Assembly: GCA_023450615.1 (NCBI GenBank)
Contig: JAEXGT010000004.1
Location: 1 to 18,864, forward strand
Origin: Pseudomonadota bacterium
GTDB lineage: Bacteria > Pseudomonadota > Alphaproteobacteria > Rhizobiales > Beijerinckiaceae
Direction: 5' to 3'
DNA length: 18,864 bases
Position 1 is the first letter of the stretch, and each line of letters opens with the position of its first letter. The notes beneath the pieces are model-generated. The model was given only the letters and a program-made list of their open reading frames with translations, was not told the DNA's origin and searched no databases. The position numbers and the translations under genes were made by a program. Positions 6,572 to 14,491 of this stretch are shown in pieces.

Positions 6572-7192
6572 TTAAGCCGTGACCTCGGGAGCAGGTGGCG
6601 CAAGGGCGGAAACGGCGGCTTGCGCGCGCTGGAGAAAGCGCTCCTTCTCCTCATTCTCGATCAGCGCGAGAGGAGCGCCGAAATGCGCGGAGCAGATAAT
6701 GGGAAGCGGCAGCATCGCTCCCTTCGGCATCGCGCGCGCAGGGTTGTCGAGATAGACCGGGATCAGCTCCGCATTCGGGAACTCTTTCGCCAAGCGATAG
6801 AGTCCGCTCTTGAACGAACCGGGCAGCCGATTGGCGCTGCGCGTGCCTTCCGGAAACAGGATCAGCGAATGTCCCTCACTCAGCACTTTGCGCAAGGGCT
6901 CCAGCGCCTCTCCGGGAGCAGACGAGCCCGAACGATTGATCAAAACGGCATTGAGGCCTTTCTGCGCGATGAAGCGCTTGACCGCGCCCTGCCCCCAGTA
7001 ATCCGCAGCGGCAGCCGCATGGGTCGTCGCGCGTAAATGCCTCGGCAAGGCGGACCACAGCAGCAGCGTGTCGATATGACTGCCGTGATTGGCGAAATAG
7101 ATGCGCTGCTTCTGTTCCGGCCGCGTGTCGATCCAGTGGGCATGTCCGCCGACGAGAAAGCGCGTGAGGCCGATGAGAACGAGGTCGATCAT
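6572..7192 (-). CDS. PlsC-like 1-acylglycerol-3-phosphate acyltransferase
   Basis: A 206-residue acyltransferase of the PlsC family, which transfers an acyl chain to lysophosphatidate or a related lysolipid at the membrane. The catalytic HX4D box is ANHGSHIDTL (H36, D41) and the phosphate-binding box is FPEGTRS (residues 113-119). YWGQGAVKRFIAQKGLNAVL and SFKSGLYRLAKEF are also family-like. The start is the ATG at 7192, which overlaps the stop of the preceding gene by four bases (ATGA). The frame is open further upstream, but that part lies over the neighbouring gene. The start near MIDLVLIGLTRFLVGG gives a short hydrophobic N-terminus. The acceptor specificity is unknown. Confidence 0.9.
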   Translation of the reverse strand: MIDLVLIGLTRFLVGGHAHWIDTRPEQKQRIYFANHGSHIDTLLLWSALPRHLRATTHAAAAADYWGQGAVKRFIAQKGLNAVLINRSGSSAPGEALEPLRKVLSEGHSLILFPEGTRSANRLPGSFKSGLYRLAKEFPNAELIPVYLDNPARAMPKGAMLPLPIICSAHFGAPLALIENEEKERFLQRAQAAVSALAPPAPEVTA

Positions 7193-7848
7193 GATTGCCC
7201 CTCGATGCGGCCCGCGACGGTTTTCAAACGTGTCACGCAGGTGGCGAGCGAACCGATCAGGATGATCCACGCGGCGAGCAGCAGCACGTAGCGCTCCTGC
7301 CAGATGAAGGCTTCGACAAGCGCCAGCGCGCATGCGCCCGTCAACAGCGCCATGCGATGCTGCTTCGCCATCGGCCCGCGAAAATCCTGAGCCTGTCCGA
7401 GTGCGCCGCCGAACACGCGAATGTAAGCCGTCAGGGCAGCCGCAAGTGCGCAGGCCCATCCCAGCGAAGGCGAACCCGCCGCATATCCCAAAGCGACGAG
7501 CAGCGCCGTGTCGGCGATGCGGTCCGGGATCTCGTTGTAGAGCGCACCGACCGGAGATCCGCGCCCGCCTTCGACAGCCACCATGCCATCGAGAAGATTG
7601 CACAACAGGCGCAGCTGAATGCCTGCAATCGCGACGAGATAAAGCAGCGGATATGCGGGGGCATAGGCAAGCGCCAAAGCACCGAAGCCTGCAAAGCCGA
7701 TGCTCGCCACCGAAATCTGGTTGGGCGTGATGGAGGTCTTCAGCAGAGCCTGCGTCAGCTTCTGCGCAAAGCCGCTGCTGCGGGCCGCGATGGGCCGTCT
7801 GGAATCGGATTTCGCGTTGCCAGTGAATTCGTCCGGTTGCGTGGCCAT
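7189..7848 (-). CDS. CDP-alcohol phosphatidyltransferase family protein with altered signature
   Basis: A 219-residue membrane protein of the CDP-alcohol phosphatidyltransferase family, which joins a CDP-activated lipid or alcohol to an alcohol acceptor. The family signature is D-x2-D-G-x2-A-R-x8-G-x3-D-x3-D. Here the same spacing reads N84-LL-D87-G88-MV-A91-V92-(8)-G101-ALY-N105-EIP-D109. The first and third Asp are therefore Asn and the Arg is Val. The hydrophobic segments typical of the family follow (ALLVALGYAAG, MALLTGACALALVEAFI, LLLAAWIILIGSLA). It starts at 7848 and shares four bases with plsC. It leads the three-gene lipid cassette, with mutY 92 bases upstream on the same strand. The family is clear from the spacing, TPNQIS motif and membrane layout; activity is doubtful or altered. 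Confidence 0.85.
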   Translation of the reverse strand: MATQPDEFTGNAKSDSRRPIAARSSGFAQKLTQALLKTSITPNQISVASIGFAGFGALALAYAPAYPLLYLVAIAGIQLRLLCNLLDGMVAVEGGRGSPVGALYNEIPDRIADTALLVALGYAAGSPSLGWACALAAALTAYIRVFGGALGQAQDFRGPMAKQHRMALLTGACALALVEAFIWQERYVLLLAAWIILIGSLATCVTRLKTVAGRIEGQS

Positions 7849-7940
7849 CGAAGGATCCCCGGCAAGGTGGAGGGTTGAGTAACTTGGTTACATATCCCCT
7901 ATCACCGTGGCGGTTCGACCGTCAAAAGGAAACCGGTTGA

Positions 7941-9068
7941 CTATCCCGATGCACCGGGAGTTTTGACCTTCTTGGATGAGCCTTTCGCACTCGCGCCCGG
8001 CAGGTCGCCCAGGGCGTGCGCAAGCACCTTCTTCATGGCGCCGGGCAAAGCCTCTTGATGCAGCTGAAGGCGGGGCGCCCAACGCATATCGAACGGCGCG
8101 GGCGTGCCTTTGGGGACTTTCGCGAAGAGCACCGTCAGCTCCAGCGGGAAATGCGTGAAGACATGGCGCACCGTGCCGGGAAGGCGCTGCCAGCGCGCTT
8201 CGATGGGCGCATCGAGCACGGCGCGGGAGGGTTCGTAGGCCGGATCCCATTCGCTCGTCGGCGGCTCGGCCATGCCGCCGAGCAGGCCTGTCGGCGGACG
8301 AGTGCGCAGGAGGATCGTGTCGTCGGCGCGCAGGACCACGAAGGCAGCGCCCTTGCGCAATTGCCCGGTCTCTTTCTTCTGCTTTTTCGGAAACGTCTCC
8401 TGCAAACCCGCGGCGCGGGCCTGACACGGCGTCATCCAGGGGCAGAGCGCGCAAGCCGGACGCTTGGGCGTGCAGATGGTGGCGCCGAGATCCATGACCG
8501 CCTGCGCGAAATCGCCGGGCCTGTCTTCCGGCACCAGTTCCTCGGTCAAGGCGCGGATGAGCGGCTTTGCCTTCGGCAGCGGCTCCTCGACCATGAAGAG
8601 GCGGGACATGACCCGCTCCACATTGCCGTCCACCGCAGCCGCTTTCTGATTAAACGCAATCGCCGCCACCGCCGCAGCCGTGTAGGCGCCGATGCCGGAG
8701 AGTTTCAGCAGCTCGGCCTCCGTCGAGGGGAACTCCCCGCCGTGCTTTTCCACAACTGCCTTGGCACAGGCATGGAGATTGCGGGCGCGGGAATAATAGC
8801 CGAGCCCCGCCCAGGCCTGCATGACCGAATCCGTGGGGGCCTCGGCAAGCGCCTCCACGGTGGGGAAGCGCTCCAGGAAATTGAGATAGAACGGTTTGAC
8901 CGCAGCCACCGTCGTCTGCTGCAGCATGATCTCCGAAAGCCAGACGCGGTAAGGGTTTGCCGTCTCGCCGGGCTTTGCGCGCCACGGCAGATCGCGCCGG
9001 TGACGGTCGTACCAGCAAAGCAGGTCCTGAGGGTCGGGCTTGGTCGCGCTCAAAGCGGGCGTTAACAT
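7941..9068 (-). CDS. mutY: A/G-specific adenine DNA glycosylase MutY
   Basis: A 375-residue MutY, which removes adenine mispaired with 8-oxoguanine in base excision repair. The catalytic Glu is E46 in WLSEIMLQQTTV. The helix-hairpin-helix is LLKLSGIGAYTAAAVAAIAF (120-139) and the catalytic Asp is D147 in AVDGNVERV. The 4Fe-4S cluster motif C-x6-C-x2-C-x5-C is CTPKRPACALCPWMTPC. The C-terminal third is the NUDIX-like domain that reads 8-oxoG (GAAFVVLRADDTILLRTRPP, GGMAEPPTSEW, HVFTHFPLEL). The frame is open past 9068, but that extra part is antisense to the divergent gene; ATG at 9068 gives MLTPALSATKPD and normal length. It is divergent from the DUF721 gene with only 57 bases between starts. 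Confidence 0.95.
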   Translation of the reverse strand: MLTPALSATKPDPQDLLCWYDRHRRDLPWRAKPGETANPYRVWLSEIMLQQTTVAAVKPFYLNFLERFPTVEALAEAPTDSVMQAWAGLGYYSRARNLHACAKAVVEKHGGEFPSTEAELLKLSGIGAYTAAAVAAIAFNQKAAAVDGNVERVMSRLFMVEEPLPKAKPLIRALTEELVPEDRPGDFAQAVMDLGATICTPKRPACALCPWMTPCQARAAGLQETFPKKQKKETGQLRKGAAFVVLRADDTILLRTRPPTGLLGGMAEPPTSEWDPAYEPSRAVLDAPIEARWQRLPGTVRHVFTHFPLELTVLFAKVPKGTPAPFDMRWAPRLQLHQEALPGAMKKVLAHALGDLPGASAKGSSKKVKTPGASG

Positions 9069-9074
9069 GTGATG

Positions 9075-9103
9075 TGGAATAACGGTCTTGCGATCATATT
9101 CCA
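9075..9103. promoter_or_regulatory. Inverted repeat in the divergent mutY/DUF721 promoter gap
   Basis: TGGAATA (9075-9081) and TATTCCA (9097-9103) form a perfect 7-base inverted repeat with a 15-base spacer. It fills about half of the 57-base gap between two divergent starts. The arms are roughly two helical turns apart (22 bases, centre to centre), which would suit a dimeric regulator. No known regulator motif is recognised. Confidence 0.35.
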
Positions 9104-9125
9104 ACGCGGCTTTTGAGCATTCAAC

Positions 9126-9635
9126 ATGAGACGACCGAGGCCCCTCGCCCGACCCCTTGCCGAGTTTCTCGACGTCTGCCTCTCCCCGAGCCTGGCGGCG
9201 CAGGGCTTTGCGACATCGGATGTCATCATGGCCTGGGGCGATATCGTGGGCGAGCGGCTTGCGGCCTTCACCCAGCCGCTGAAGATCGAATGGAAGCGGA
9301 AGCCGCCCCATGCGGACCCGGAGGCACGGCCGGACCCCGCCACCCTCGTGATCCGCGTGGAAAGCGCCTTCGCCCTCGAGCTCCAGCACATGGCCCCGAC
9401 GATCATCGACCGGGTGAACACCTATTACGGCTGGCGCTGCATCGGCAAAATCGTGCTGAAACAAGGCCCCGTGCGGCGGATTGAGAAGAGGAAGCCTCCG
9501 GCTCCCGTTCTCTCGGCGGCGGACAAGGCGAAGGTCGACACGGCCATCGGCGGCATTGAGGAGGATCGCCTCAAGGCCGCTCTCGACCGGCTGGGCCAAG
9601 CCATCGTCAGCTCCGGTTCACGCACGAAAGAGTGA
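9126..9635 (+). CDS. DUF721 domain protein (DciA-like)
   Basis: A 169-residue protein with an N-terminal DUF721 domain: PLAEFLDVCLSPSLAAQGFA, then SDVIMAWGDIVGERLAAFTQPLKIEW and VIRVESAFALELQHMAPTII, ending around YYGWRCIGKIVLKQGP. DUF721 includes DciA, the ancestral loader or partner of the replicative helicase DnaB in bacteria without DnaC or DnaI. The basic, Pro-rich C-terminal tail (VRRIEKRKPPAPVLS, then a short helix AKVDTAIGGIEEDRLKAALD) is common in the alphaproteobacterial versions. Neighbours mutY, a DsbA-like gene and smc are usual company for this gene in Alphaproteobacteria. The ribosome binding site before 9126 is poor. Family membership is confident; the DciA role is by family. 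Confidence 0.85.
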   Translation: MRRPRPLARPLAEFLDVCLSPSLAAQGFATSDVIMAWGDIVGERLAAFTQPLKIEWKRKPPHADPEARPDPATLVIRVESAFALELQHMAPTIIDRVNTYYGWRCIGKIVLKQGPVRRIEKRKPPAPVLSAADKAKVDTAIGGIEEDRLKAALDRLGQAIVSSGSRTKE

Positions 9636-9707
9636 GATAACGGGCGCTTGCCTCCACGCTCAAGGCATTCTACCGCAGGACGAAACCTCTTCAGGAGTTC
9701 CTTTCCC

Positions 9708-10346
9708 ATGATCACCCGGCGTCAGACGCTTCAGCTTCTCGGGACCGCGGCCGTTACCGCCTATCTCGCCACAAGCCTTCCGGCCCTGGCCCAGAACGTG
9801 GCCGTTCAGGATCTGGCCCAGCCCGGCCCCCTCGGGGACGTGGCCCTCGGCCCGGAGAACGCCAAGGTGACGATTGTCGAGTATGCCTCGCTCACCTGCT
9901 CCCATTGCGCCAATTTCCATGCCACCACCTGGCCGGAGCTGAAGAAGCGCTACATCGACACGGGCAAGGTCCGCTTCATCCTGCGCGAATTCCCCCTCGA
10001 TCCGCTCGCGACCGCGGGCTTCATGCTCGCCCGCTGCGACGGCAACGACAAATACTACCCCATCACGGACATGCTGTTCGAGCAGCAGAAGAACTGGGCT
10101 TTTGTGGAAAAGCCCCTCGACGCGCTCCGCCAGTTCATGAAGCAGGCAGGTTTTTCACAGGAAAAATTTGATGCTTGCCTCAAGGACCAGAAACTTTATG
10201 ACGCAGTCAACGCGGTGAAGAACCGGGGTATGGAGCAGTTCAGTGTGGACTCTACGCCCACTTTCTTCATCAATGGCCAGCGTCATCCGGGAAGCCTGTC
10301 GATCGATGAGATTGAAAAGGTCATCAAGCCTCTGCTGGGCGAGTAA
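9708..10346 (+). CDS. DsbA-like periplasmic thiol:disulfide oxidoreductase
   Basis: A 212-residue exported thioredoxin-fold protein. The N-terminus MITRRQTLQLLG...LATSLPALAQ is a signal peptide with a Tat-like twin Arg (R4-R5) and a cleavage site probably after A28. The active site is CSHC (C64, C67) in YASLTCSHCANFH. The alpha-helical insert follows (PLATAGFMLARCDGNDKYYP...KQAGFSQEKFDACLKDQKLY), then the cis-Pro loop DSTPTFFINGQRHPG. This is the DsbA/BdbD type (DSBA-like, Thioredoxin_4 group) typical of Alphaproteobacteria next to smc. The start at 9708 is set by AGGAG at 9693-9697; the frame continues upstream to 9648 but without signal-peptide character. The extra Cys pair (C117 and C165 region) is outside the CXXC. 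Substrates are unknown. Confidence 0.9.
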   Translation: MITRRQTLQLLGTAAVTAYLATSLPALAQNVAVQDLAQPGPLGDVALGPENAKVTIVEYASLTCSHCANFHATTWPELKKRYIDTGKVRFILREFPLDPLATAGFMLARCDGNDKYYPITDMLFEQQKNWAFVEKPLDALRQFMKQAGFSQEKFDACLKDQKLYDAVNAVKNRGMEQFSVDSTPTFFINGQRHPGSLSIDEIEKVIKPLLGE

Positions 10347-10356
10347 GCCCCTATCC

Positions 10357-10375
10357 CCCGCCTCCATGAGGCGGG
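10357..10375 (+). other. Hairpin between the DsbA-like gene and smc
   Basis: CCCGCCTC (10357-10364) and GAGGCGGG (10368-10375) form a perfect 8-base GC-rich stem with a 3-base loop. No T-run follows (CCGGAAAGG), so it is not a standard terminator. It sits 17 bases before the smc ATG and could tune readthrough or protect the upstream mRNA. Confidence 0.45.
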
Positions 10376-10391
10376 CCGGAAAGGCGCGTCC

Positions 10392-13300
10392 ATGAAGCTG
10401 ACGCGCCTTCGCATCGCAGGGTTCAAGACCTTCGTCGAGCCGACCGACTTCCTGATCGAGCCGGGCCTGACAGGCGTGGTCGGGCCGAACGGCTGCGGCA
10501 AATCCAACCTCGTGGAAGCCCTGCGCTGGGTGATGGGTGAGAACTCCCACAAGAACATGCGCGCCACGGGGATGGATGACGTCATCTTCTCCGGCTCCGG
10601 CAACCGCCCGGCCCGTAACTGGGCCGAGGTGATGCTCACCATCGACAATATCGAGCGCACGGCGCCTGCTGCCTTCAACGATTCGGATGTCCTTGAAATA
10701 TCGCGCAAAATCGAACGCGAGGAAGGCTCCACCTATCGGGTGAACGGCAAGGAAGTGCGCGCCCGCGACGTGCAGATCCTGTTCGCGGACGCGGCCACCG
10801 GTTCGCGCTCGCCCGCTCTCGTCCGCCAGGGCCAGATCAGCGAAATCATCTCGGCCAAGCCCCAGGCCCGCCGCCGCATCCTGGAAGATGCCGCCGGCAT
10901 CGCGGGCCTCCATGCCCGCCGCCACGAGGCGGAGCTGCGCCTGAAGGCCGCCGAGGACAATCTGGTCCGCGTCGAGGACGTGATCCGGGAGCTGGAAAGC
11001 CAGATCGAGAGCCTGAAGCGCCAGGGCCGCCAAGCCTCGCGCTACAAGAACCTCTCCTCCGAGATCCGCCGCCTCGAAGCGCTGATGTACGCCATCGCCT
11101 ATGCCGATGCGCGCGATCAGGCCGCCGCCGCCGAAAAACAGGTGGCCGAGGACCTCAAGGCGGTCGCCGATCTCACCGAGGCACAGACCCAAACCGCTAC
11201 GGCCCAGGCGGTCGCGGCCCATCACATCCCCGCTCTGCGCCAGGCCGAGGCCGAGGCTGCAGCCGCCCTGCAGCGCCTGACCCATGCCCGCAACGAGCTG
11301 GAATCGGAGGAGCGCCGCTCCAAGGACCGCGTTGTCGAGTTGGAGCGCCACATCGGCGACCTGAACCGGGACATCGCCCGCGAGGCCGCCCAGCGCGCCG
11401 ATGCAGAAGCCACCATCGAACGACTCCAGGTCGAAGCCGCCGAGATCGCCCAGACCACGGACGGAGCCGACGACATTCGCGCCGAGAACGAGGAGCGTCT
11501 CCAGACGGCCGAAGCGGCTCTCGCCGAGGCGGAAGCGGCCCTGAGCGCCCTTCAGGCCCAGACCTCCGATCTCAATGCCCGCCGCGCCGCCCTCGAACGC
11601 TCCGTGCGCGAGGAAATGGAGCGCGCCGCCCGCTTCCGCTCCGAGAAGGAGCGTCTGGAGCGTGAGATCGAGGCTCTTGCCGCCTCTTCCACCCATGACG
11701 GCCCGCCCATCGACGACTTGCGCGAGGAAACCGCGCTCGCCGAGGAGATGGCACAGGCTTCCGAGGAGGCCGTGATCGAGGCCCGCGAGGCCGTGGCCGC
11801 CGCCCGCGACATGGAAAACCGCCTGCGCCAGCCCCTCAACGAGGCCGAGCGCAAGGCACAGCGTCTCGAGACCGAGGTTCTGACCCTCGCCAAGCTCGTC
11901 ACCTCCGCCACCGGCGACATGTGGCCCCCGGCTCTCGATCAGATCACGGTCGAGAAGGGCTATGAGGCGGCTCTTGGCGCGGCCCTCGGCGACGATCTCG
12001 AAGCCTCCACCAATCCGTCCGCTCCCCATCACTGGGAAATGACCGGTTCCGGCGAGAGCGACCCGACCCTGCCGGAAGGCGTCCGTTCTCTGGCTGATCT
12101 CGCCCGCGCTCCTGTGGAGCTGCAACGCCGCCTGCGCCAGATCGGCGTGGTGAGCCGAGCCGACGGCCTGCGCCTGCGCGGTCTCCTGAAGCCCGGCCAG
12201 CGCCTCGTCTCGCAGGAAGGCGACCTGTGGCGCTGGGACGGCTTCACCACCGCGGCCGAAGCGCCGTCGCCTGCAGCTCGCCGTCTGGCCGAAAAGAATC
12301 GCCTGGGCGATCTGGAGCGCGAGGCTGCGGAAGCCCGCGAGGAAGCCGAGCATCTGCGCCACGAGGCTGAAGCCGCCCTCGAAGCCGTGCGTCAGGCCGC
12401 ATCTCGCGAAATGCAGGCCATCGAGGCCGCCCGTCAGGCCCGTCAGGCGCTCGATTCAGCCCGGACGCGCCTATCCGTTGCCGAACGTAAGGAAGCCGAG
12501 CTCGGCCAGCGCCGCTCGGCGCTGCAGGAAGGCCTGACCCGTCTCTCCGAGAGCGAGGCCGAGGCGCTTGAGCGCGTGCAGGATGCGGAAAGCGCATTGC
12601 AGGACCTCGCGCCCGCCCCCGATCTCGAAAGCCGCCTGCTCGAAGAACGCACCCGCGTCGCCGAGCGTCGCGCCGCCGCGTCGGAAGCCCGTGCAGCCGT
12701 GCAGTCGCTGATGCACGAAGCGGAACTCCGCCGCCGCCGCCAGGATTCGATCGCCGCCGATATCCGCCTCTGGACCGAGCGCGCCGCCCGCGCCGCCAAG
12801 GCCCACGAGGATCTGGGCGAGCGCCTGGAGCGCGCCCAGGATGAGCACCAGCGCCTGCTGGAGGCTCCCGACACCTATCTCCAGCGCCGCCGCGCCCTTC
12901 TCAGCGAGGTTGAGGAAGCCGAAGCCCGCCGCAAGGAAGCCGCCGACCGGCTCGCCGATGCAGAAACCGGCCTCGCCGAGACCGACCGCAGCGCCCGCGC
13001 GGCCCTGGAAGCGCTCGCCGCCGCCCGCGAGGCCCGCGCCGGCTCCCAGGCCCGTCACGAGGCCGCCGTGCAGCGCCTTGCCGAGATCACCCGCAACATC
13101 GCGGAGAATCTCGAAACCACGCCTGCGGGCCTCATTGAGATGGCGGGCTTGCGGGAAGTGACCGAGCTCCCCGCTCACAGCGAGATCGAATCGAAGCTTC
13201 ACTCCCTCAAGGCGGACCGCGAGCGCCTCGGCGCCGTGAACCTGCGCGCGGACGAGGAGCTGACGGAGCTCGAGACCAAGTACAACAGCATCGCCACCGA

Positions 13301-13853
13301 GCGAGACGACCTGGTGGAAGCCATCAAGCGTTTGCGCCAGGCCATCGGCAGCCTCAACCGCGAAGGCCGCGAGCGCCTGCTTGCCGCCTTCGACGTGGTG
13401 AACAACCACTTCAAGACTCTCTTCACCACCCTCTTCGGCGGCGGAACGGCGGAACTGACCCTGGTCGATTCGGACGACCCGCTGGAAGCAGGCCTCGAAA
13501 TTCTCGCCCGCCCGCCGGGCAAGAAGCCTCAGAGCATGACCCTGCTCTCCGGCGGCGAGCAGGCGCTGACGGCCACCGCGCTCATCTTCGCGGTGTTCCT
13601 CACGAATCCCTCGCCCATCTGCGTGCTGGACGAGGTGGACGCCCCGCTCGACGACGCCAATGTGGAGCGCTATTGCGCGCTTCTCGAGGAGATGTCGAAG
13701 CAGACGGAAACCCGTTTCGTGGTCATCACCCACAACCCGATCACCATGGCCCGCATGGACCGTCTCTTCGGCGTTACGATGGCGGAACGGGGCGTGTCGC
13801 AGCTCGTGTCGGTCGATCTTCAGAGCGCCGAGCGCATTCTTGAGGTGGCTTAA
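10392..13853 (+). CDS. smc: Chromosome segregation ATPase SMC
   Basis: A 1153-residue SMC, the core of the SMC-ScpAB condensin that compacts and segregates the chromosome. The head is split between the ends: Walker A GPNGCGKS at residues 31-38; signature LLSGGEQ at 1051-1057 and Walker B CVLDEVDAPLDD at about 1077-1088. Long Ala/Glu/Arg-rich coiled coils occupy about 165-495 and 640-985. The hinge lies between, at about 500-635 (ATGDMWPPALDQITVEKGYE, then ALGAALGDDLEA and later LKPGQRLVSQEGDLWRWDG). Length is normal for bacterial SMC. The start MKLTRLRIAGFKTFVEPT is canonical. No scpA or scpB is here. A small AAGGCT-ttc-AGCCTT hairpin (13852-13866) overlaps the stop but has no T-run. Codon use and repetitive coiled-coil content produce long antisense open frames that are not genes. 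Confidence 0.97.
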   Translation: MKLTRLRIAGFKTFVEPTDFLIEPGLTGVVGPNGCGKSNLVEALRWVMGENSHKNMRATGMDDVIFSGSGNRPARNWAEVMLTIDNIERTAPAAFNDSDVLEISRKIEREEGSTYRVNGKEVRARDVQILFADAATGSRSPALVRQGQISEIISAKPQARRRILEDAAGIAGLHARRHEAELRLKAAEDNLVRVEDVIRELESQIESLKRQGRQASRYKNLSSEIRRLEALMYAIAYADARDQAAAAEKQVAEDLKAVADLTEAQTQTATAQAVAAHHIPALRQAEAEAAAALQRLTHARNELESEERRSKDRVVELERHIGDLNRDIAREAAQRADAEATIERLQVEAAEIAQTTDGADDIRAENEERLQTAEAALAEAEAALSALQAQTSDLNARRAALERSVREEMERAARFRSEKERLEREIEALAASSTHDGPPIDDLREETALAEEMAQASEEAVIEAREAVAAARDMENRLRQPLNEAERKAQRLETEVLTLAKLVTSATGDMWPPALDQITVEKGYEAALGAALGDDLEASTNPSAPHHWEMTGSGESDPTLPEGVRSLADLARAPVELQRRLRQIGVVSRADGLRLRGLLKPGQRLVSQEGDLWRWDGFTTAAEAPSPAARRLAEKNRLGDLEREAAEAREEAEHLRHEAEAALEAVRQAASREMQAIEAARQARQALDSARTRLSVAERKEAELGQRRSALQEGLTRLSESEAEALERVQDAESALQDLAPAPDLESRLLEERTRVAERRAAASEARAAVQSLMHEAELRRRRQDSIAADIRLWTERAARAAKAHEDLGERLERAQDEHQRLLEAPDTYLQRRRALLSEVEEAEARRKEAADRLADAETGLAETDRSARAALEALAAAREARAGSQARHEAAVQRLAEITRNIAENLETTPAGLIEMAGLREVTELPAHSEIESKLHSLKADRERLGAVNLRADEELTELETKYNSIATERDDLVEAIKRLRQAIGSLNREGRERLLAAFDVVNNHFKTLFTTLFGGGTAELTLVDSDDPLEAGLEILARPPGKKPQSMTLLSGGEQALTATALIFAVFLTNPSPICVLDEVDAPLDDANVERYCALLEEMSKQTETRFVVITHNPITMARMDRLFGVTMAERGVSQLVSVDLQSAERILEVA

Positions 13854-13925
13854 GGCTTTCAGCCTTGCCACGCTTCAGCCTCAAAAACGTGTGTGGTTTC
13901 TGCTCAAGTCCACGCGAAAACGCAC

Positions 13926-13937
13926 TTATTGCAATAA
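13926..13937. promoter_or_regulatory. Palindrome upstream of the atp promoter
   Basis: TTATTGCAATAA is a perfect 12-base palindrome inside an AT-rich patch (13921-13965) of an otherwise GC-rich region, about 32 bases upstream of the -35 hexamer. It may be an upstream activator or UP-like region; no regulator is recognised. Confidence 0.3.
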
Positions 13938-13968
13938 TATCAACCACTTATATGTTTTCAGACGGTCC

Positions 13969-13997
13969 TTGACAGGGGGGACCCCCGCTCATATGTT
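13969..13997 (+). promoter_or_regulatory. Sigma-70-type promoter of the F0 ATP synthase operon
   Basis: TTGACA (13969-13974) is a perfect -35 hexamer. TATGTT (13992-13997) follows after a 17-base spacer. The spacer starts with G6-A-C5, a near palindrome. Transcription would start near 14004, leaving a leader of about 55 bases before the atpI ATG. This is the best promoter match in the window and fits a highly expressed operon. Confidence 0.65.
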
Positions 13998-14059
13998 GCG
14001 CCCGGCTTTCGGGGCCAGGCTTCCAAGCATTTTCCCGCAACGCTTTTTAGGAGATCGCA

Positions 14060-14431
14060 ATGGCGGACCCTACCGGGCGGAACGGTGAGAATGAGCGGAA
14101 ACCGGACGGTGCCGACGATGCCAACCTATCCGCGAGGCTGAAATCTCTCGATGCACGGATCTCACAAGCATCCGTACAGCGGGCAGAGGCTGAGCCTCAG
14201 GAACGACCAAAGCAGGACAACACCGCGATCGGCCAAGCCTTCAGGTATTCGGCTGAATTCGTATCGGGTGTTCTTGCCGGCGGCGTGCTGGGTTGGCTTG
14301 TCGACAAACTGTTCGGCGTTTCGCCTTGGGGTCTCATTATTTGTCTCATCCTCGGCTTCTGCGCCGGCATGCTCAATCTTCTTCGAGCATCGGGCGCCGT
14401 GAAACCGGCCCGGTATGACGACAAAAAGTGA
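14060..14431 (+). CDS. atpI: ATP synthase assembly protein AtpI (protein I)
   Basis: A 123-residue AtpI-type protein, which helps assemble the c-ring and possibly supplies Mg2+. The N-terminal half is hydrophilic and charged (DPTGRNGENERKPDGADD, then SARLKSLDARIS). The C-terminal half has two membrane helices, about 67-86 (FVSGVLAGGVLGWLVDKLFG) and 90-110 (WGLIICLILGFCAGMLNLLR). A strong AGGAG at 14049-14053 fixes the start. It is the first gene of the F0 operon, with a 60-base gap before atpB, as in most Alphaproteobacteria. Confidence 0.9.
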   Translation: MADPTGRNGENERKPDGADDANLSARLKSLDARISQASVQRAEAEPQERPKQDNTAIGQAFRYSAEFVSGVLAGGVLGWLVDKLFGVSPWGLIICLILGFCAGMLNLLRASGAVKPARYDDKK

Positions 14432-14491
14432 GAAGCCTCGGTTTCGGTAACATTTAAACAGCAACGCAACAGCAGGATTTGAGAGCGGATC

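Noticed and set aside
6572..7603. A 343-codon form of the PlsC-like protein starting at 7603.
   Set aside because: The extension lies over the phosphatidyltransferase gene in another frame and is Arg/Gly-rich without motifs; the ATG at 7192 forms a standard ATGA overlap.
7864..7893. GTAAC-TTG-GTTAC inverted repeat and a TTGACG element upstream of the phosphatidyltransferase gene as its promoter/operator.
   Set aside because: The arms are only 5 bases and no -10 at a proper distance is convincing; the gene may simply be cotranscribed with mutY.
7941..9599. A longer mutY reading of 552 codons starting at 9599.
   Set aside because: The extra N-terminal 177 codons are antisense to the DUF721 gene and do not resemble any domain; the ATG at 9068 gives normal MutY length.
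10155..12362. A 735-codon open frame on the minus strand over smc (and another of 466 codons at 12471-13871).
   Set aside because: Both are antisense to well-supported smc coding sequence. They are Gly/Leu/Arg-rich low-complexity translations with no family motifs, as expected for shadows of GC-rich coiled-coil codons.
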